Shown here: positions 33,206 to 41,837 of the stretch, piece after piece | How the letters are laid out: every line of letters begins with the position of its first letter | Numbering within the stretch: position 1 is the first letter of the stretch | Assembly (NCBI GenBank): GCA_900768125.1 | Contig: CAAGBS010000035.1 | Location: 23,623 to 87,622 of the forward strand | Length of the DNA stretch: 64,000 nt | Direction of reading: 5' to 3' | Origin: Oscillospiraceae bacterium | GTDB taxonomy: Bacteria; Bacillota; Clostridia; Oscillospirales; Ruminococcaceae | Position numbers and translations under genes: made by a program | Notes under the pieces: model-generated | Seen by the model: the letters and a program-made list of their open reading frames with translations, nothing else | Databases searched by the model: none | What the model was told of the DNA's origin: nothing

Positions 33206-33724
33206 TCAAATCACGTCTATCTGAACTCCCCGCATTACTGCGAGAGCGTTCTCGTGAGCCGCCCTGTCAGCCGCCGCGCACGCTCTGCCATCGACTATGA
33301 CCCGGCTTTCCGGCAGCGCCGCTTTCGCTATGACTGCATTCGAGATAACGCAGATATCCGTCACCAGTCCGCACAGCTCGACTTCATCGGGCTGTATCCT
33401 GCGCAGCAGGTCGGCAAGTTCCAGCGAGCCAAAAGCGGGCTTCTCCAGCACGATATCCTCAGGCTGGACTGCCTGCGCGACCTTTCCGTAAAGCGCGTGC
33501 CCGGGGGTCCCCTTTATGCAGTGCGGCACGGGGAGCTTCCTGCCCTCGGCGGTGGAGAGGTAGTCCTCGCCGTGGGTGTCCAGCGTGAATATCACCTGCC
33601 CGCCGGAACTGCGGCAGTCAGCGATTTTATCGAGTATGACAGGCTCCAGCTTCTCGGCACCCGGGAATCCCAGCGCGCCGTCCACGAAATCCACCTGATA
33701 ATCTACAACGACAAGTGCTTTCAT
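33206..33724 (-). CDS. pncA: Nicotinamidase / isochorismatase-family amidohydrolase
   Basis: 172 residues. Catalytic triad Asp8, Lys95 and Cys125 (TDICVISNA); metal ligands Asp49, His51 and His68 as in nicotinamidases, which convert nicotinamide to nicotinate for NAD salvage. The metal triad and the overall length favour nicotinamidase over isochorismatase. GTGAGG before the ATG. It starts 7 bases after the glmU stop, so both share a transcript despite unrelated pathways. Confidence 0.88.
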   Translation of the reverse strand: MKALVVVDYQVDFVDGALGFPGAEKLEPVILDKIADCRSSGGQVIFTLDTHGEDYLSTAEGRKLPVPHCIKGTPGHALYGKVAQAVQPEDIVLEKPAFGSLELADLLRRIQPDEVELCGLVTDICVISNAVIAKAALPESRVIVDGRACAAADRAAHENALAVMRGVQIDVI

Positions 33725-33731
33725 AATTACC

Positions 33732-35096
33732 TCACTTTTTCTTACGCAGGGCGTTCTTGCCCCAGTTTTCGATGACCCTCATCTGACCTCTTTCGACCGC
33801 CAGCGAATTAGCGGGGACGTTCTTCGTGACTGTCGATCCAGCCGCGGTAGTTGCGTTATCGCCGACTTCCACCGGCGCGATTAGGTTAGTATTGCAGCCG
33901 ATGAACGCATTGTCGCCTATCTTCGTTCGGAACTTGTTTATTCCGTCATAGTTCGCGGTAACGCAGCCGCAGCCGAAGTTAACGCCCCTGCCGACGTCGC
34001 TGTCGCCGACATATGTGAGGTGCGCGACCGCGGTATTCACGCCGATGTCGCTGTTCTTTATCTCAACGAAATCGCCTATCTTCACGCCCTCGCGGATAGT
34101 CGTGCCGGGACGAAGCTGCGCGAACGGACCTATCTTCACGTTGTTCTCGACCACGGAATCATAAGCCTGCACGTTGTTCAGCTGAACGTTGTCGCCGATG
34201 GTGCAGTTTTCGATGTGGGAATTAGCGCCGATGGTGCAGCCCTTTCCGATGACTGTATTTCCAAGTATCACAGTGTTCGGCAGTATCGTCGTATCGCAGC
34301 CTATTCTGACATCGGTTCCGATGATTATTCCGTCCAGCGTGATGAAGCTTACTCCCTCCTCCATCAGCCGGGACAGCTTCCTGAGCCGCGCGAGCTGGTT
34401 CAGTTCCAGCAGAGCGCCCCGGGTATTCGCGCCGAGCACGATATCGGGGTTTGCGGACTTGAACGCCTGGCGGCTGGTCAGCAGTTCAACGCAGTCGGTG
34501 AGGTAGTATTCTCCGGCGGCGTTGTTGGTGGACAGCTTCGGGAGGGTCTCCAGCAGCTTTTTCGCGCTGAACCAGTAAGCGCCGCTGTTTACCTCGCATA
34601 TTCCGGCTTCCTCGGGGGAACAATCCTTTTGTTCGCGTATCGCGGAGAATGCGCCGTCAGCGCGGATTATCCTGCCGTAGCCCTTAGGGTCGTCTATCTC
34701 GGCGGTGATGACCGTCACCTCGCTGCCGGTGCTGATGTGGAGTTCCAGCGAAGCTTTCAGCGTGTCCGCGTCAATGAAAGGCGCGTCACCGTTGAGAACG
34801 CACACTGCGTCACAGCGGGATATTACCTCCTCCGCGGACTTCACCGCGTCCCCTGTGCCTTTCTGCTGCGCCTGATGGCATATCGTCACATTCCCGCCGC
34901 GCGAGGAAACATACCCTCCGGTAAGTTCCGCGCCGAACCCGGTGACGACTGCGACCTCGTCGAATCCGAAATCCTCCGCAGCGTCCAGCACCCAGCCTAA
35001 CATCGGCTTGCAGAGCACCTCCGCGAGCACCTTCGGGCGCTCGGACTTCATTCTCTTTCCCGCGCCGCCCGCGAGGATAACACATGCTGTTTTCAT
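33732..35096 (-). CDS. glmU: Bifunctional UDP-N-acetylglucosamine pyrophosphorylase / glucosamine-1-P acetyltransferase
   Basis: 454 residues. N-terminal nucleotidyltransferase domain (VILAGGAGKRMKSERPKVL, residues 6-24; CVLNGDAPF) and C-terminal left-handed beta-helix acetyltransferase of hexapeptide repeats (about 250-435) with AHLTYVGDSDVGRGVNFG. Makes UDP-GlcNAc for peptidoglycan and other glycans. AAAAGGAG lies ten bases before the ATG. Only 24 bases separate its start from the divergent PH-domain gene, so its promoter must lie within that gene's 5' end. pncA is downstream in the operon. Confidence 0.97.
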   Translation of the reverse strand: MKTACVILAGGAGKRMKSERPKVLAEVLCKPMLGWVLDAAEDFGFDEVAVVTGFGAELTGGYVSSRGGNVTICHQAQQKGTGDAVKSAEEVISRCDAVCVLNGDAPFIDADTLKASLELHISTGSEVTVITAEIDDPKGYGRIIRADGAFSAIREQKDCSPEEAGICEVNSGAYWFSAKKLLETLPKLSTNNAAGEYYLTDCVELLTSRQAFKSANPDIVLGANTRGALLELNQLARLRKLSRLMEEGVSFITLDGIIIGTDVRIGCDTTILPNTVILGNTVIGKGCTIGANSHIENCTIGDNVQLNNVQAYDSVVENNVKIGPFAQLRPGTTIREGVKIGDFVEIKNSDIGVNTAVAHLTYVGDSDVGRGVNFGCGCVTANYDGINKFRTKIGDNAFIGCNTNLIAPVEVGDNATTAAGSTVTKNVPANSLAVERGQMRVIENWGKNALRKKK

Positions 35097-35120
35097 AGAA
35101 AAACCGCTCCTTTTTATGAT

Positions 35121-36356
35121 ATGGAATTTATAATGTATTTTATACTGCGCCGGATATTCCTGCGCATTGACCTGACGCGTGACAATATAAGCGTGTCAAA
35201 AGGACTGCTTCTGCGGAGGCATTTCTGCATACCGTTTTCAGCGGTCACGAAAGTGGAGATACGCCGCACGCCCGTCCTGCGGCTTCTGCGTGGGAAGCGC
35301 GTGGAAATAAGCACGCTTTCCGGCGGGGTGGTATTCTACATGCGCGCACGGGAGCATATCCCGTTCCTGCCTGGGTATGACGGCGCGTGTATCCGGGCGA
35401 AGCCGCTGCAGTCGCTGACCGGGGCTTTCGTGGACACCCGGGCGCTGAGCGGGGTTATAACTTTCGGGCTGTTCCTGAACCGCATAGGAAACGTGTTCGG
35501 CGGCGACAGCTTCGACCGCGTTATGAACGCGCTTTCCGGCGCTGCGGAGGAAGTCACGAAGTTCCTTGCCATGCTTCACATCGGCGTGCCGCGCGTGACT
35601 GCGTTCGCTGCGGTCTTCGTGGGCGCGGCGTGGCTGTTCGTGTTCCTCGGGAAAGCGCTGGGAATGCTTCGCTTCCGGCTGTCATGCGAAAGCGGATTCA
35701 TCACGATACGGCGCGGCGTGTTCACATTATATGAATGCCGCCTTGTCCGGAATAACCTCACCGGAGTGCTGCGCTGCGACACGCTGGCCACACTCCTTGC
35801 GAAGTCCGCGCCGCTGTACGCGCATGACGTGATGCTTTTCCCGCCCGTCACCCGCCGGACTGCCGGCCGCATTCTGGCGAAGATGTGCCGCGTCCCGCCG
35901 CCGGAAAGCGCACGTGTGAAGCCGCCGTTTTCCGCATTGTTCGGGCACTGCGCCGCCCCGCTGGGGTGGCTGGGAGGGTTCTCGGCGGCTCTGCTGCTGA
36001 CTTTCATCGCGGAGCCTATCGCCGCCGACCTGATACAGTCGGTGCTGTGGTGCGGCGTGGCTGTGAGCCTGTGGTTCGCCGCCGCATATGCTGTCTACAT
36101 GCGGCTTAGCTGGGTGAGCCTGTCAGATACCGCAGGGATAGCGTTCCGGCGCGGCGCACGGCTTTACACCGCGGTGATCCCGGCGGAGAAGCTGGCGTTC
36201 ACCATCGCCGGGCGCAACCTGTTCCAGAGATTTTCCGGAATGTGCGACATCACGCTGTGCAGCGCGGGAAGAAAGCGGTACTGCCTGCGGAACGTCCCGC
36301 ATGACGGCGTGCGGCGGCTGTTTCAGTCCAGCACCTCCACCGATTTTACGCCGTAA
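35121..36356 (+). CDS. Membrane protein with three bacterial PH-like (YdbT-type) domains
   Basis: 411 residues. The pattern (helix pair followed by a beta-rich bPH2 domain) occurs three times: about 20-85 (DNISVSKGLLLRRHFCIPFSAVTKVEI), about 190-260 (GFITIRRGVFTLYECRLVRNNL) and about 325-405 (GIAFRRGARLYTAVIPAEKLAF). Hydrophobic pairs lie near 100-180 and 280-320. Such proteins are YdbS/YdbT relatives. I see no strong ribosome site before ATG 35121; ATG 35133 is an alternative. The 3' end overlaps the convergent decarboxylase gene by 34 bases. Function unknown. Confidence 0.78.
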   Translation: MEFIMYFILRRIFLRIDLTRDNISVSKGLLLRRHFCIPFSAVTKVEIRRTPVLRLLRGKRVEISTLSGGVVFYMRAREHIPFLPGYDGACIRAKPLQSLTGAFVDTRALSGVITFGLFLNRIGNVFGGDSFDRVMNALSGAAEEVTKFLAMLHIGVPRVTAFAAVFVGAAWLFVFLGKALGMLRFRLSCESGFITIRRGVFTLYECRLVRNNLTGVLRCDTLATLLAKSAPLYAHDVMLFPPVTRRTAGRILAKMCRVPPPESARVKPPFSALFGHCAAPLGWLGGFSAALLLTFIAEPIAADLIQSVLWCGVAVSLWFAAAYAVYMRLSWVSLSDTAGIAFRRGARLYTAVIPAEKLAFTIAGRNLFQRFSGMCDITLCSAGRKRYCLRNVPHDGVRRLFQSSTSTDFTP

Positions 36357-37603
36357 AGCTTCAGCGCTTCGACTGCTTCTCCGTCTATGCGCTCACCGGG
36401 CATGACTATCGGTATGCACGGCGGGCACGCGACCTGGATTCCTCCGCAGACCTTTCCGTTTGCTTCCTCCACCGGGACGCTGTGCTGCTTTGCGAACACG
36501 GCTTCGCGGATACTGCTTTCCTGCTTCGGGCGTATCACCGGGTATTCCACCAGCGGCTGTGCGGCGCGGCGCGGGATAAGCTCCAGCGATAATTCGGCGC
36601 GCTGGCAGTCGTCCGGGGTGGTTATCGCGGAGAACAGCAGAACGACATAGTTCTCGTCCGCCATCTCGCATTCAGCGCCGTGCGCCCGCAGGAACGCCGC
36701 GAACTCGTTTCCGCTCCAGCCCCAGGCGCGGGCGTTTATCGTCACTCTCAGCGGGTCTGATTTCCTCAGCGTGAAGCCGAGTGCGGTCAGGCGCTGTTTC
36801 AGTCCCGCAACGGAAGCGCAGGCGCGGTTGACGCTGTCGGGGTCTTTCAGCAGTCTGCCGTTTACCCTGTCAAGGCTCTCCATGACGAGGTAGGACGGAC
36901 TTGTGCTGCCGAAAAGCGCGGTCATTTCCTTGGCGCGGGTGAAATCCGTGCCCTTTGAGAAATGCAGGTAAGCCGCCCCGGTGAGCGCGGGGAGGGTCTT
37001 GTGCGCAGATTCCGCAGAGATGACCGGATATCCGAACTCCATCGGGTGGAGATATTCCCTTCCGAAAGCCGCCTTGTTGACGAACCTCAGATAAGAGCCG
37101 TGCGCGTTGTCCACCACCACCGGAATGCCCGGGTCATCGGCGCGGCAGGTGCCGCCGTAGTAGTCGATATTAGTGAGGAACAGCGCGTCCGCGCCGGAGA
37201 GCGCCTGCTTTGAGCAGTCAACGGCTGCGGCGGGGTACTCCTGCGGGTAGAGCCACTTGATGTCCAGCCCGAGCAGCGCCGCAGAGGAAACAAGGCTCCT
37301 GTGCGAGCAGCGTCCGGCGGCTATGGTCTTGCAGCCCTGCGCTTTCAGCATTGCGAGAGCCGCCTGTATCGCGAGGGTGCTCCCACCGGCGGAATAGCAG
37401 GTGCGTGCCGCGCCGAACAGCTTCGCGGCTATCGCTTCGCTGTGGGCGATTATCCCGCGGGAGCTGTCGGTCTCGTAAAGGCTGTCCGCACCGGATATTT
37501 CGGTGATGTCGTGGGGATTTTCGCCGTTGTGGCCGGGCATGTGCAGGCGCAGCATGCCTTTCTTCTCGTAGTCTTCAAGAAAATCTGCGATAGGTGTGTT
37601 CAT
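36323..37603 (-). CDS. Orn/Lys/Arg decarboxylase-family PLP enzyme
   Basis: 426 residues of the fold-I (aspartate aminotransferase-like) Orn/Lys/Arg decarboxylase family. N-terminal MLRLHMPGHNG, PLP-stacking and binding residues (SAGGST near 71, Asp165 in VVVDNAHG), and Schiff-base Lys202 in SAESAHKTLPALTGAAYLH. No N-terminal wing domain and a short C-terminal domain, like the arginine decarboxylases (SpeA/YaaO type) of Firmicutes, which open polyamine synthesis. Substrate cannot be fixed. GGAGAAC precedes the ATG. Overlaps the convergent PH-domain gene; lies just downstream of the PrsA-like pair on the same strand. Confidence 0.88.
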   Translation of the reverse strand: MNTPIADFLEDYEKKGMLRLHMPGHNGENPHDITEISGADSLYETDSSRGIIAHSEAIAAKLFGAARTCYSAGGSTLAIQAALAMLKAQGCKTIAAGRCSHRSLVSSAALLGLDIKWLYPQEYPAAAVDCSKQALSGADALFLTNIDYYGGTCRADDPGIPVVVDNAHGSYLRFVNKAAFGREYLHPMEFGYPVISAESAHKTLPALTGAAYLHFSKGTDFTRAKEMTALFGSTSPSYLVMESLDRVNGRLLKDPDSVNRACASVAGLKQRLTALGFTLRKSDPLRVTINARAWGWSGNEFAAFLRAHGAECEMADENYVVLLFSAITTPDDCQRAELSLELIPRRAAQPLVEYPVIRPKQESSIREAVFAKQHSVPVEEANGKVCGGIQVACPPCIPIVMPGERIDGEAVEALKLYGVKSVEVLD

Positions 37604-37626
37604 ATGTTCTCCAAACCACCCGGCCG

Positions 37627-38946
37627 TCAGTCCAGACCGAGTATTTCGTTATTTACCTCGAAGCCGTATTCAGTCTTCCACTTTTCGTATTCTTCGTTAT
37701 AAAGCTTGGTCTTCTCGTTTTCCAGAAGATATGCCTGCAGGTCCTCGGTGCTTGTCTTGAGCGTATCGGCGTTGACCGTTACCTCGTCAACGTACTTCAC
37801 GATGTAGTAGCCGAAATCAGTCACCGCAGTCGCAACATCGCCGGGGTTCTCAATGCTCATTGCGCATTCCTCGAACTCCTTGCCGTATACCTCCGTGCCG
37901 GGGGTAACTAAGAATGTGCCGTTGCCGCCGTCCTCGCCGTATTCCTCCATCAGCTTGTCGAAGTCCTCGCCGGCGTTTATCTTCGCCATTATCTCATCGT
38001 ACTTGTCCTGGATATCCGCGAGCTTGTCCTGGCGGTATTCGTCCGCGTCGTCGTTGCGGTCGGCGCTTCTCAGCTGCTGCATGAGGGAGTACACCGTGGA
38101 GTTGAATCCGACCAGTATGCCCTTGACCGCGCGGGAGCCTTCCGGTATCCAGATGTTGGCGTAATTCTGACCGTAGAATGTCGCCGGGTCGCTTTCGTAC
38201 TGCGATTTCAGGGAATCTATCAGCGCGGTCATGCGCTCTTCCGCCTGTTCGTAGGAGTAGGTCGCGTCCCTGCCTATCTCATCGGTCAGCTTCTGCTTTA
38301 TCAGCGTTATTTCCTGCCAGCTGTAGAGATTATCCATAGTAAGCCCGCAGTCATCAAGTATCTGCTGGAACTTTTCCTCAGCCTGCGCGGTCAGTTCCTC
38401 GTCCGTGAGGGAATCGTCAGCGGAGGAAAGCGTGGTTTTAATGCCGGTTTTTATGCTCTCAATGCCGGATTCCACCTGGCTGCGTATGTCGGCTTCCTCA
38501 TCGTCTGAGATAGTCATGCCGTATTCTGCGAACTTGGCGCGGACTATCCTGTCCTCGATTATCGCGTCGATTATCTGCTGGCGCGCCTGCTTTATCGTGT
38601 CGGCGTTGGAGCCGTCAGTGTCGTTATCATACCCGCTGCGCTCGAGGAAGTATTTGTATTCCCGCAGAAAATCGCCGAAAGTGATGTCCATTCCCTCGGC
38701 TCCGTTCGTGGGGGAAGCCGCGATGGTGTCCGCAGCCGTGCCGGATTCCGCGATTGAGGGGACAGGCTCCGGCTCGGAGGTCTCCGCCGTGCCGTCTGTA
38801 TCTGCTGACTGCGCCGTGCCGGAGGATTCCGCAGTGGAGACCGCAGAGGCGCTTTCCGATGAAGACGCGCTCTTGATGCTGCACGCGGTGGAGGAGAGTA
38901 TAACTGCCGCCGCTGTGAGTGCGGCGAGGGTCCTTGTGAGTTTCAT
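37627..38946 (-). CDS. PrsA/SurA-like peptidyl-prolyl isomerase lipoprotein (paralogue 1)
   Basis: 439 residues. Lipobox SSTAC (Cys22), then a long Ser/Ala/Glu-rich linker (to about residue 85), a SurA_N-type helical chaperone domain (about 85-280) and a parvulin-like segment (about 320-415: NGTFLVTPGTEVYGKEFEECAMS, GYYIVKYVDEV). Such proteins fold exported proteins at the membrane surface. Lies 20 bases after a second protein of the same type, in one operon. The parvulin part looks reduced, so isomerase activity is uncertain. Confidence 0.82.
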   Translation of the reverse strand: MKLTRTLAALTAAAVILSSTACSIKSASSSESASAVSTAESSGTAQSADTDGTAETSEPEPVPSIAESGTAADTIAASPTNGAEGMDITFGDFLREYKYFLERSGYDNDTDGSNADTIKQARQQIIDAIIEDRIVRAKFAEYGMTISDDEEADIRSQVESGIESIKTGIKTTLSSADDSLTDEELTAQAEEKFQQILDDCGLTMDNLYSWQEITLIKQKLTDEIGRDATYSYEQAEERMTALIDSLKSQYESDPATFYGQNYANIWIPEGSRAVKGILVGFNSTVYSLMQQLRSADRNDDADEYRQDKLADIQDKYDEIMAKINAGEDFDKLMEEYGEDGGNGTFLVTPGTEVYGKEFEECAMSIENPGDVATAVTDFGYYIVKYVDEVTVNADTLKTSTEDLQAYLLENEKTKLYNEEYEKWKTEYGFEVNNEILGLD

Positions 38947-38966
38947 TTTTTATCGTCCTTTCAGGG

Positions 38967-40277
38967 TCATGCTGCGGGGGATTCCGCTGAGGAAGACTGC
39001 TCGGGCGCGGAACTGCTGTCTGTGGGAGCCGTTGTGGAAGCCGCCTCGGCGGTCTGCTCCTCGCTGATATCAAGCTTTATGTAGTCGAAATCGTAGGCGT
39101 ATTCCTCGCGCCAGCCTTTCATTGCGGTGTTATAGGCGTTTGTCGCCGCGTTGGACTGCAGTGTCTCATATATAGCGTCTATCAGCGCCTTTTCGTTCTC
39201 CTCGGTCATAACCGCGTCCGAAGCGTACATCACTAAATGCCAGCCGAGGTCGGTGCCCGCCAGCGTGTAGTCGCCGATGTTCTGTAATTCATACGCCGCC
39301 TGCTGGAACTCGGGATAGTAGCTTTCGCCGTTTGGCACCACCAGGTAGCCGTTCGGGTTGCCGGAAAGTCCGGTATCCTCGGAGTATTCCTGTGCGAGCG
39401 CGTCAAAATCCGCACCGTTGTCTAGCATGTTCTTTATCTCCTCGATACGCGGGCGGAGATTTTCGAGCGCCTTTTCCCGAGCTTTTTCTGCGCCGGCTTC
39501 ATCGTTGTTTTCACGGCAGGCGGTTATCTCGGCGGCGGCATCGGAATCGAACTTTATCAGAATGTGCTTTATCATGCGGGCGTTGTCAGGCAGCCAGTAG
39601 TACTTGTAGTATAAGTCCTGCTCATAATCGGCGGGGCTGTTCTCGTACACCTGCTTTATGCCGTCGACTATCTCGGCGTACTGCTTCTCCGCGTCGCTGT
39701 ATTCAACGGGAGTTTCCTCGGCGAGCTTTGCTTTCAGCTTGTCGGAGGTCTTTCCGTTGCGATACCACATCAGGATATCGTCGCGGGTCATGCCGCATTC
39801 GGCCAGCTTCTGGTCGAAGATGTTCTCGGCTTCCTCAAGTATCGCCGCGTCTCCGTCCACCTCGCCGGTGCCGGATTCCCCAGCGTTGACGTAGCTCTTG
39901 AAGCTTTCGATGGAGCTTTCTATGTAGGTGTTGTAGTCGCTTTCGATGCTGTCAAGCTCCTCCTCGGTGAACTGGTCCACGCCGTATTCCTTTGCCTTTT
40001 CCAGCACTATCTTTTCATTGACGAGATAGTTTATTATCGACTCGCGCTGCGAGCGGCACTTGTCCTTTACTTCATCTGCGGCGTCGTCGGCTATCTGGTT
40101 CACCAGCAGCCAGTATTTGTATTCCTTGCTGAACGCGTCATAGCTTACCGTCAGTGCGGATTTGTCGGATACTTTCCCGGTTGGCCAGGCTGCGTCCGAA
40201 GACGAGCGGACGGAACACCCGCAGGTAAGCGCTATGGCGAATGCAGCGGCTGCTGCGGCTAATTTTCTGAATTGCAT
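38967..40277 (-). CDS. PrsA/SurA-like lipoprotein (paralogue 2)
   Basis: 436 residues. Lipobox LTCGC (Cys21), N-terminal helical region starting ALTVSYDAFSKEYKYWLLVNQ, and a parvulin-like segment near 290-370 (NPNGYLVVPNGESYYPEFQQAAYEL, DLGWHLVMY). Unlike its neighbour, the low-complexity Ser/Ala/Thr tail is at the C terminus (about 400-436). The two proteins share the phrase YKYWLL/YKYFLE, followed by the same order of helices, and look like an old tandem duplication. GAAAGG before the ATG; first gene of the unit. Confidence 0.82.
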   Translation of the reverse strand: MQFRKLAAAAAAFAIALTCGCSVRSSSDAAWPTGKVSDKSALTVSYDAFSKEYKYWLLVNQIADDAADEVKDKCRSQRESIINYLVNEKIVLEKAKEYGVDQFTEEELDSIESDYNTYIESSIESFKSYVNAGESGTGEVDGDAAILEEAENIFDQKLAECGMTRDDILMWYRNGKTSDKLKAKLAEETPVEYSDAEKQYAEIVDGIKQVYENSPADYEQDLYYKYYWLPDNARMIKHILIKFDSDAAAEITACRENNDEAGAEKAREKALENLRPRIEEIKNMLDNGADFDALAQEYSEDTGLSGNPNGYLVVPNGESYYPEFQQAAYELQNIGDYTLAGTDLGWHLVMYASDAVMTEENEKALIDAIYETLQSNAATNAYNTAMKGWREEYAYDFDYIKLDISEEQTAEAASTTAPTDSSSAPEQSSSAESPAA

Positions 40278-40507
40278 TTTTTATCCTTTCCGGAGTGAGT
40301 TGCTCCCCTTTATGCAGTACTATAGAACATTATAGCATAACTCCGAAAAAAAATAAATACAAAAATTAAAGATAACTGGTGAAATATTTCTGAAAAGTGA
40401 TGATTTTTTCCATGATTTATGGTATAATGGATAAGAACAGGCAAAATAAGCAGTTTTTCAAGAACTGTGGGTATAAACACTCTTGAAATATACCGGAGGT
40501 ATTTGAT

Positions 40508-41695
40508 ATGAAGAAGAGAATGCTGAAAAGTATTGCAGCGATACTTGCCCTGACGACGGCAATGCTGACATTCACCGCCTGCAGCGGCGACAGCAGTTCG
40601 GGCGCGGGCACTGCGGAGGGCACCGGTGAAGCCACGGCTGAGACCGCCGAAGCTGAGCCTGCGGCAAAGATAGGCTATATCTACAACGGCAGCGTTGATG
40701 GAAAGAGTTTTTCGTCTGACTGCAACCGGCAGCGCATATCGGCGCAGCAGTATTCCAACATCGAATCGGAATACATAGAAAACGTTAACGTGGGCGACTT
40801 CGAAAAGGCGGTCAGGATGCTGGTGGAGGACGGCTGCACGCATATCGTGTCCGGAAGTCCGGTGTTCGCGCACTCGATGAATCCGGTCTCCCAGCAGTAC
40901 ATGAATATTGATTTCATCGACTATGGCTCCAGTATGCGCTCGGTGAACATCTACGCCTACACTGAGGCGATATATCAGGGCGCATACATAGCGGGAATGA
41001 CCGCCGCCTACAACTCGGACAGCGAGAAGATAGGCATGGTGGTGGACCCGGCAATGCTGTATACCGTCCAGGTGGTGGACGCGGCGGCGCTCGGCACGCA
41101 GATAGTTTACTCCACCGCGCAGCTTGTGACTGCAACGGCGCACGCTGACGGCGAGATAAGAAATGCGGTAGACGCGCTTGCGGCGCAGGGCTGCGAGGTC
41201 ATAATAAGCTACACCGCCTCCGGCGAGACCGTTGAGTACTGCAACCGGAAAGGCATAAAGGTCGTCGGCAATCTTGACTACACGGAGAACGCCGTCGACT
41301 ACGAAAACATGCTGATGTACTTCTATTCCTCTCGGGACAGCTTCTATCTGTCGCAGTACAAGGCTATGCAGCTTGACACATGGCAGCCGGAGTCCTACAT
41401 GGGCACGCTCGGCAACGGCGTTGTGTGCGTATCGGACGCGCTCCCGGCGGCAAAGGACGGCACCCAGGACATCATGAGCAAGCTTGTCCCCAAGGTGGCG
41501 AGCGGCGCGGCGTATATCTTTGCGGGTCAGCTGAAGGATATCAACGGCTCGATAAAGCAGCGCGACGACGCGATGATGTCCACCAGCGACATACTCAATC
41601 TGTCGTGGTACGTCGAGGGTGTGGACAATTCGCTAGACAGCTTCATCGTTTCGAAAGACGCGGTAGAAAGCAGCGAGCTTGTCATCAAAAAGTAA
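40508..41695 (+). CDS. BMP-family (PnrA/Med-like) substrate-binding lipoprotein
   Basis: 395 residues. Lipobox FTAC (Cys25), Ser/Gly/Ala linker, then the BMP fold: KIGYIYNGSVDGKSFSSDCNRQR, VEDGCTHIVSGSPVFAHSMNPV, YQGAYIAGMTAAYNSDSEKIGMV. BMP proteins usually deliver nucleosides to an ABC transporter, but no permease or ATPase gene is adjacent, so it may be an orphan binding protein. CGGAGG precedes the ATG; a TATAAT box lies at 40423-40428 with a poor -35. Ends at a strong terminator. Confidence 0.85.
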   Translation: MKKRMLKSIAAILALTTAMLTFTACSGDSSSGAGTAEGTGEATAETAEAEPAAKIGYIYNGSVDGKSFSSDCNRQRISAQQYSNIESEYIENVNVGDFEKAVRMLVEDGCTHIVSGSPVFAHSMNPVSQQYMNIDFIDYGSSMRSVNIYAYTEAIYQGAYIAGMTAAYNSDSEKIGMVVDPAMLYTVQVVDAAALGTQIVYSTAQLVTATAHADGEIRNAVDALAAQGCEVIISYTASGETVEYCNRKGIKVVGNLDYTENAVDYENMLMYFYSSRDSFYLSQYKAMQLDTWQPESYMGTLGNGVVCVSDALPAAKDGTQDIMSKLVPKVASGAAYIFAGQLKDINGSIKQRDDAMMSTSDILNLSWYVEGVDNSLDSFIVSKDAVESSELVIKK

Positions 41696-41708
41696 AAAAA
41701 TCTGAAAG

Positions 41709-41733
41709 CGCCGGGCAGAATGCTGTCCGGCGA
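41709..41733 (+). terminator. Intrinsic terminator
   Basis: CGCCGGGCAG and CTGTCCGGCG pair around AATG, followed by ATTTATTT. Confidence 0.8.
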
Positions 41734-41750
41734 TTTATTTCCGTTCAATA

Positions 41751-41779
41751 TTGACAATCTGTCAATAATCGGCTATAAT
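41751..41779 (+). promoter_or_regulatory. Promoter of SGNH lipoprotein gene
   Basis: TTGACA (41751-41756), 17-base spacer, TATAAT (41774-41779). The spacer holds TGTCAATA, making a short inverted repeat with the -35 box (TTGACA/TGTCAA). Confidence 0.88.
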
Positions 41780-41837
41780 TGTAACAGCGGGCTTTTATGC
41801 CCGGTATTTTGTATATCTGATTTAGGAGAATACCAGA

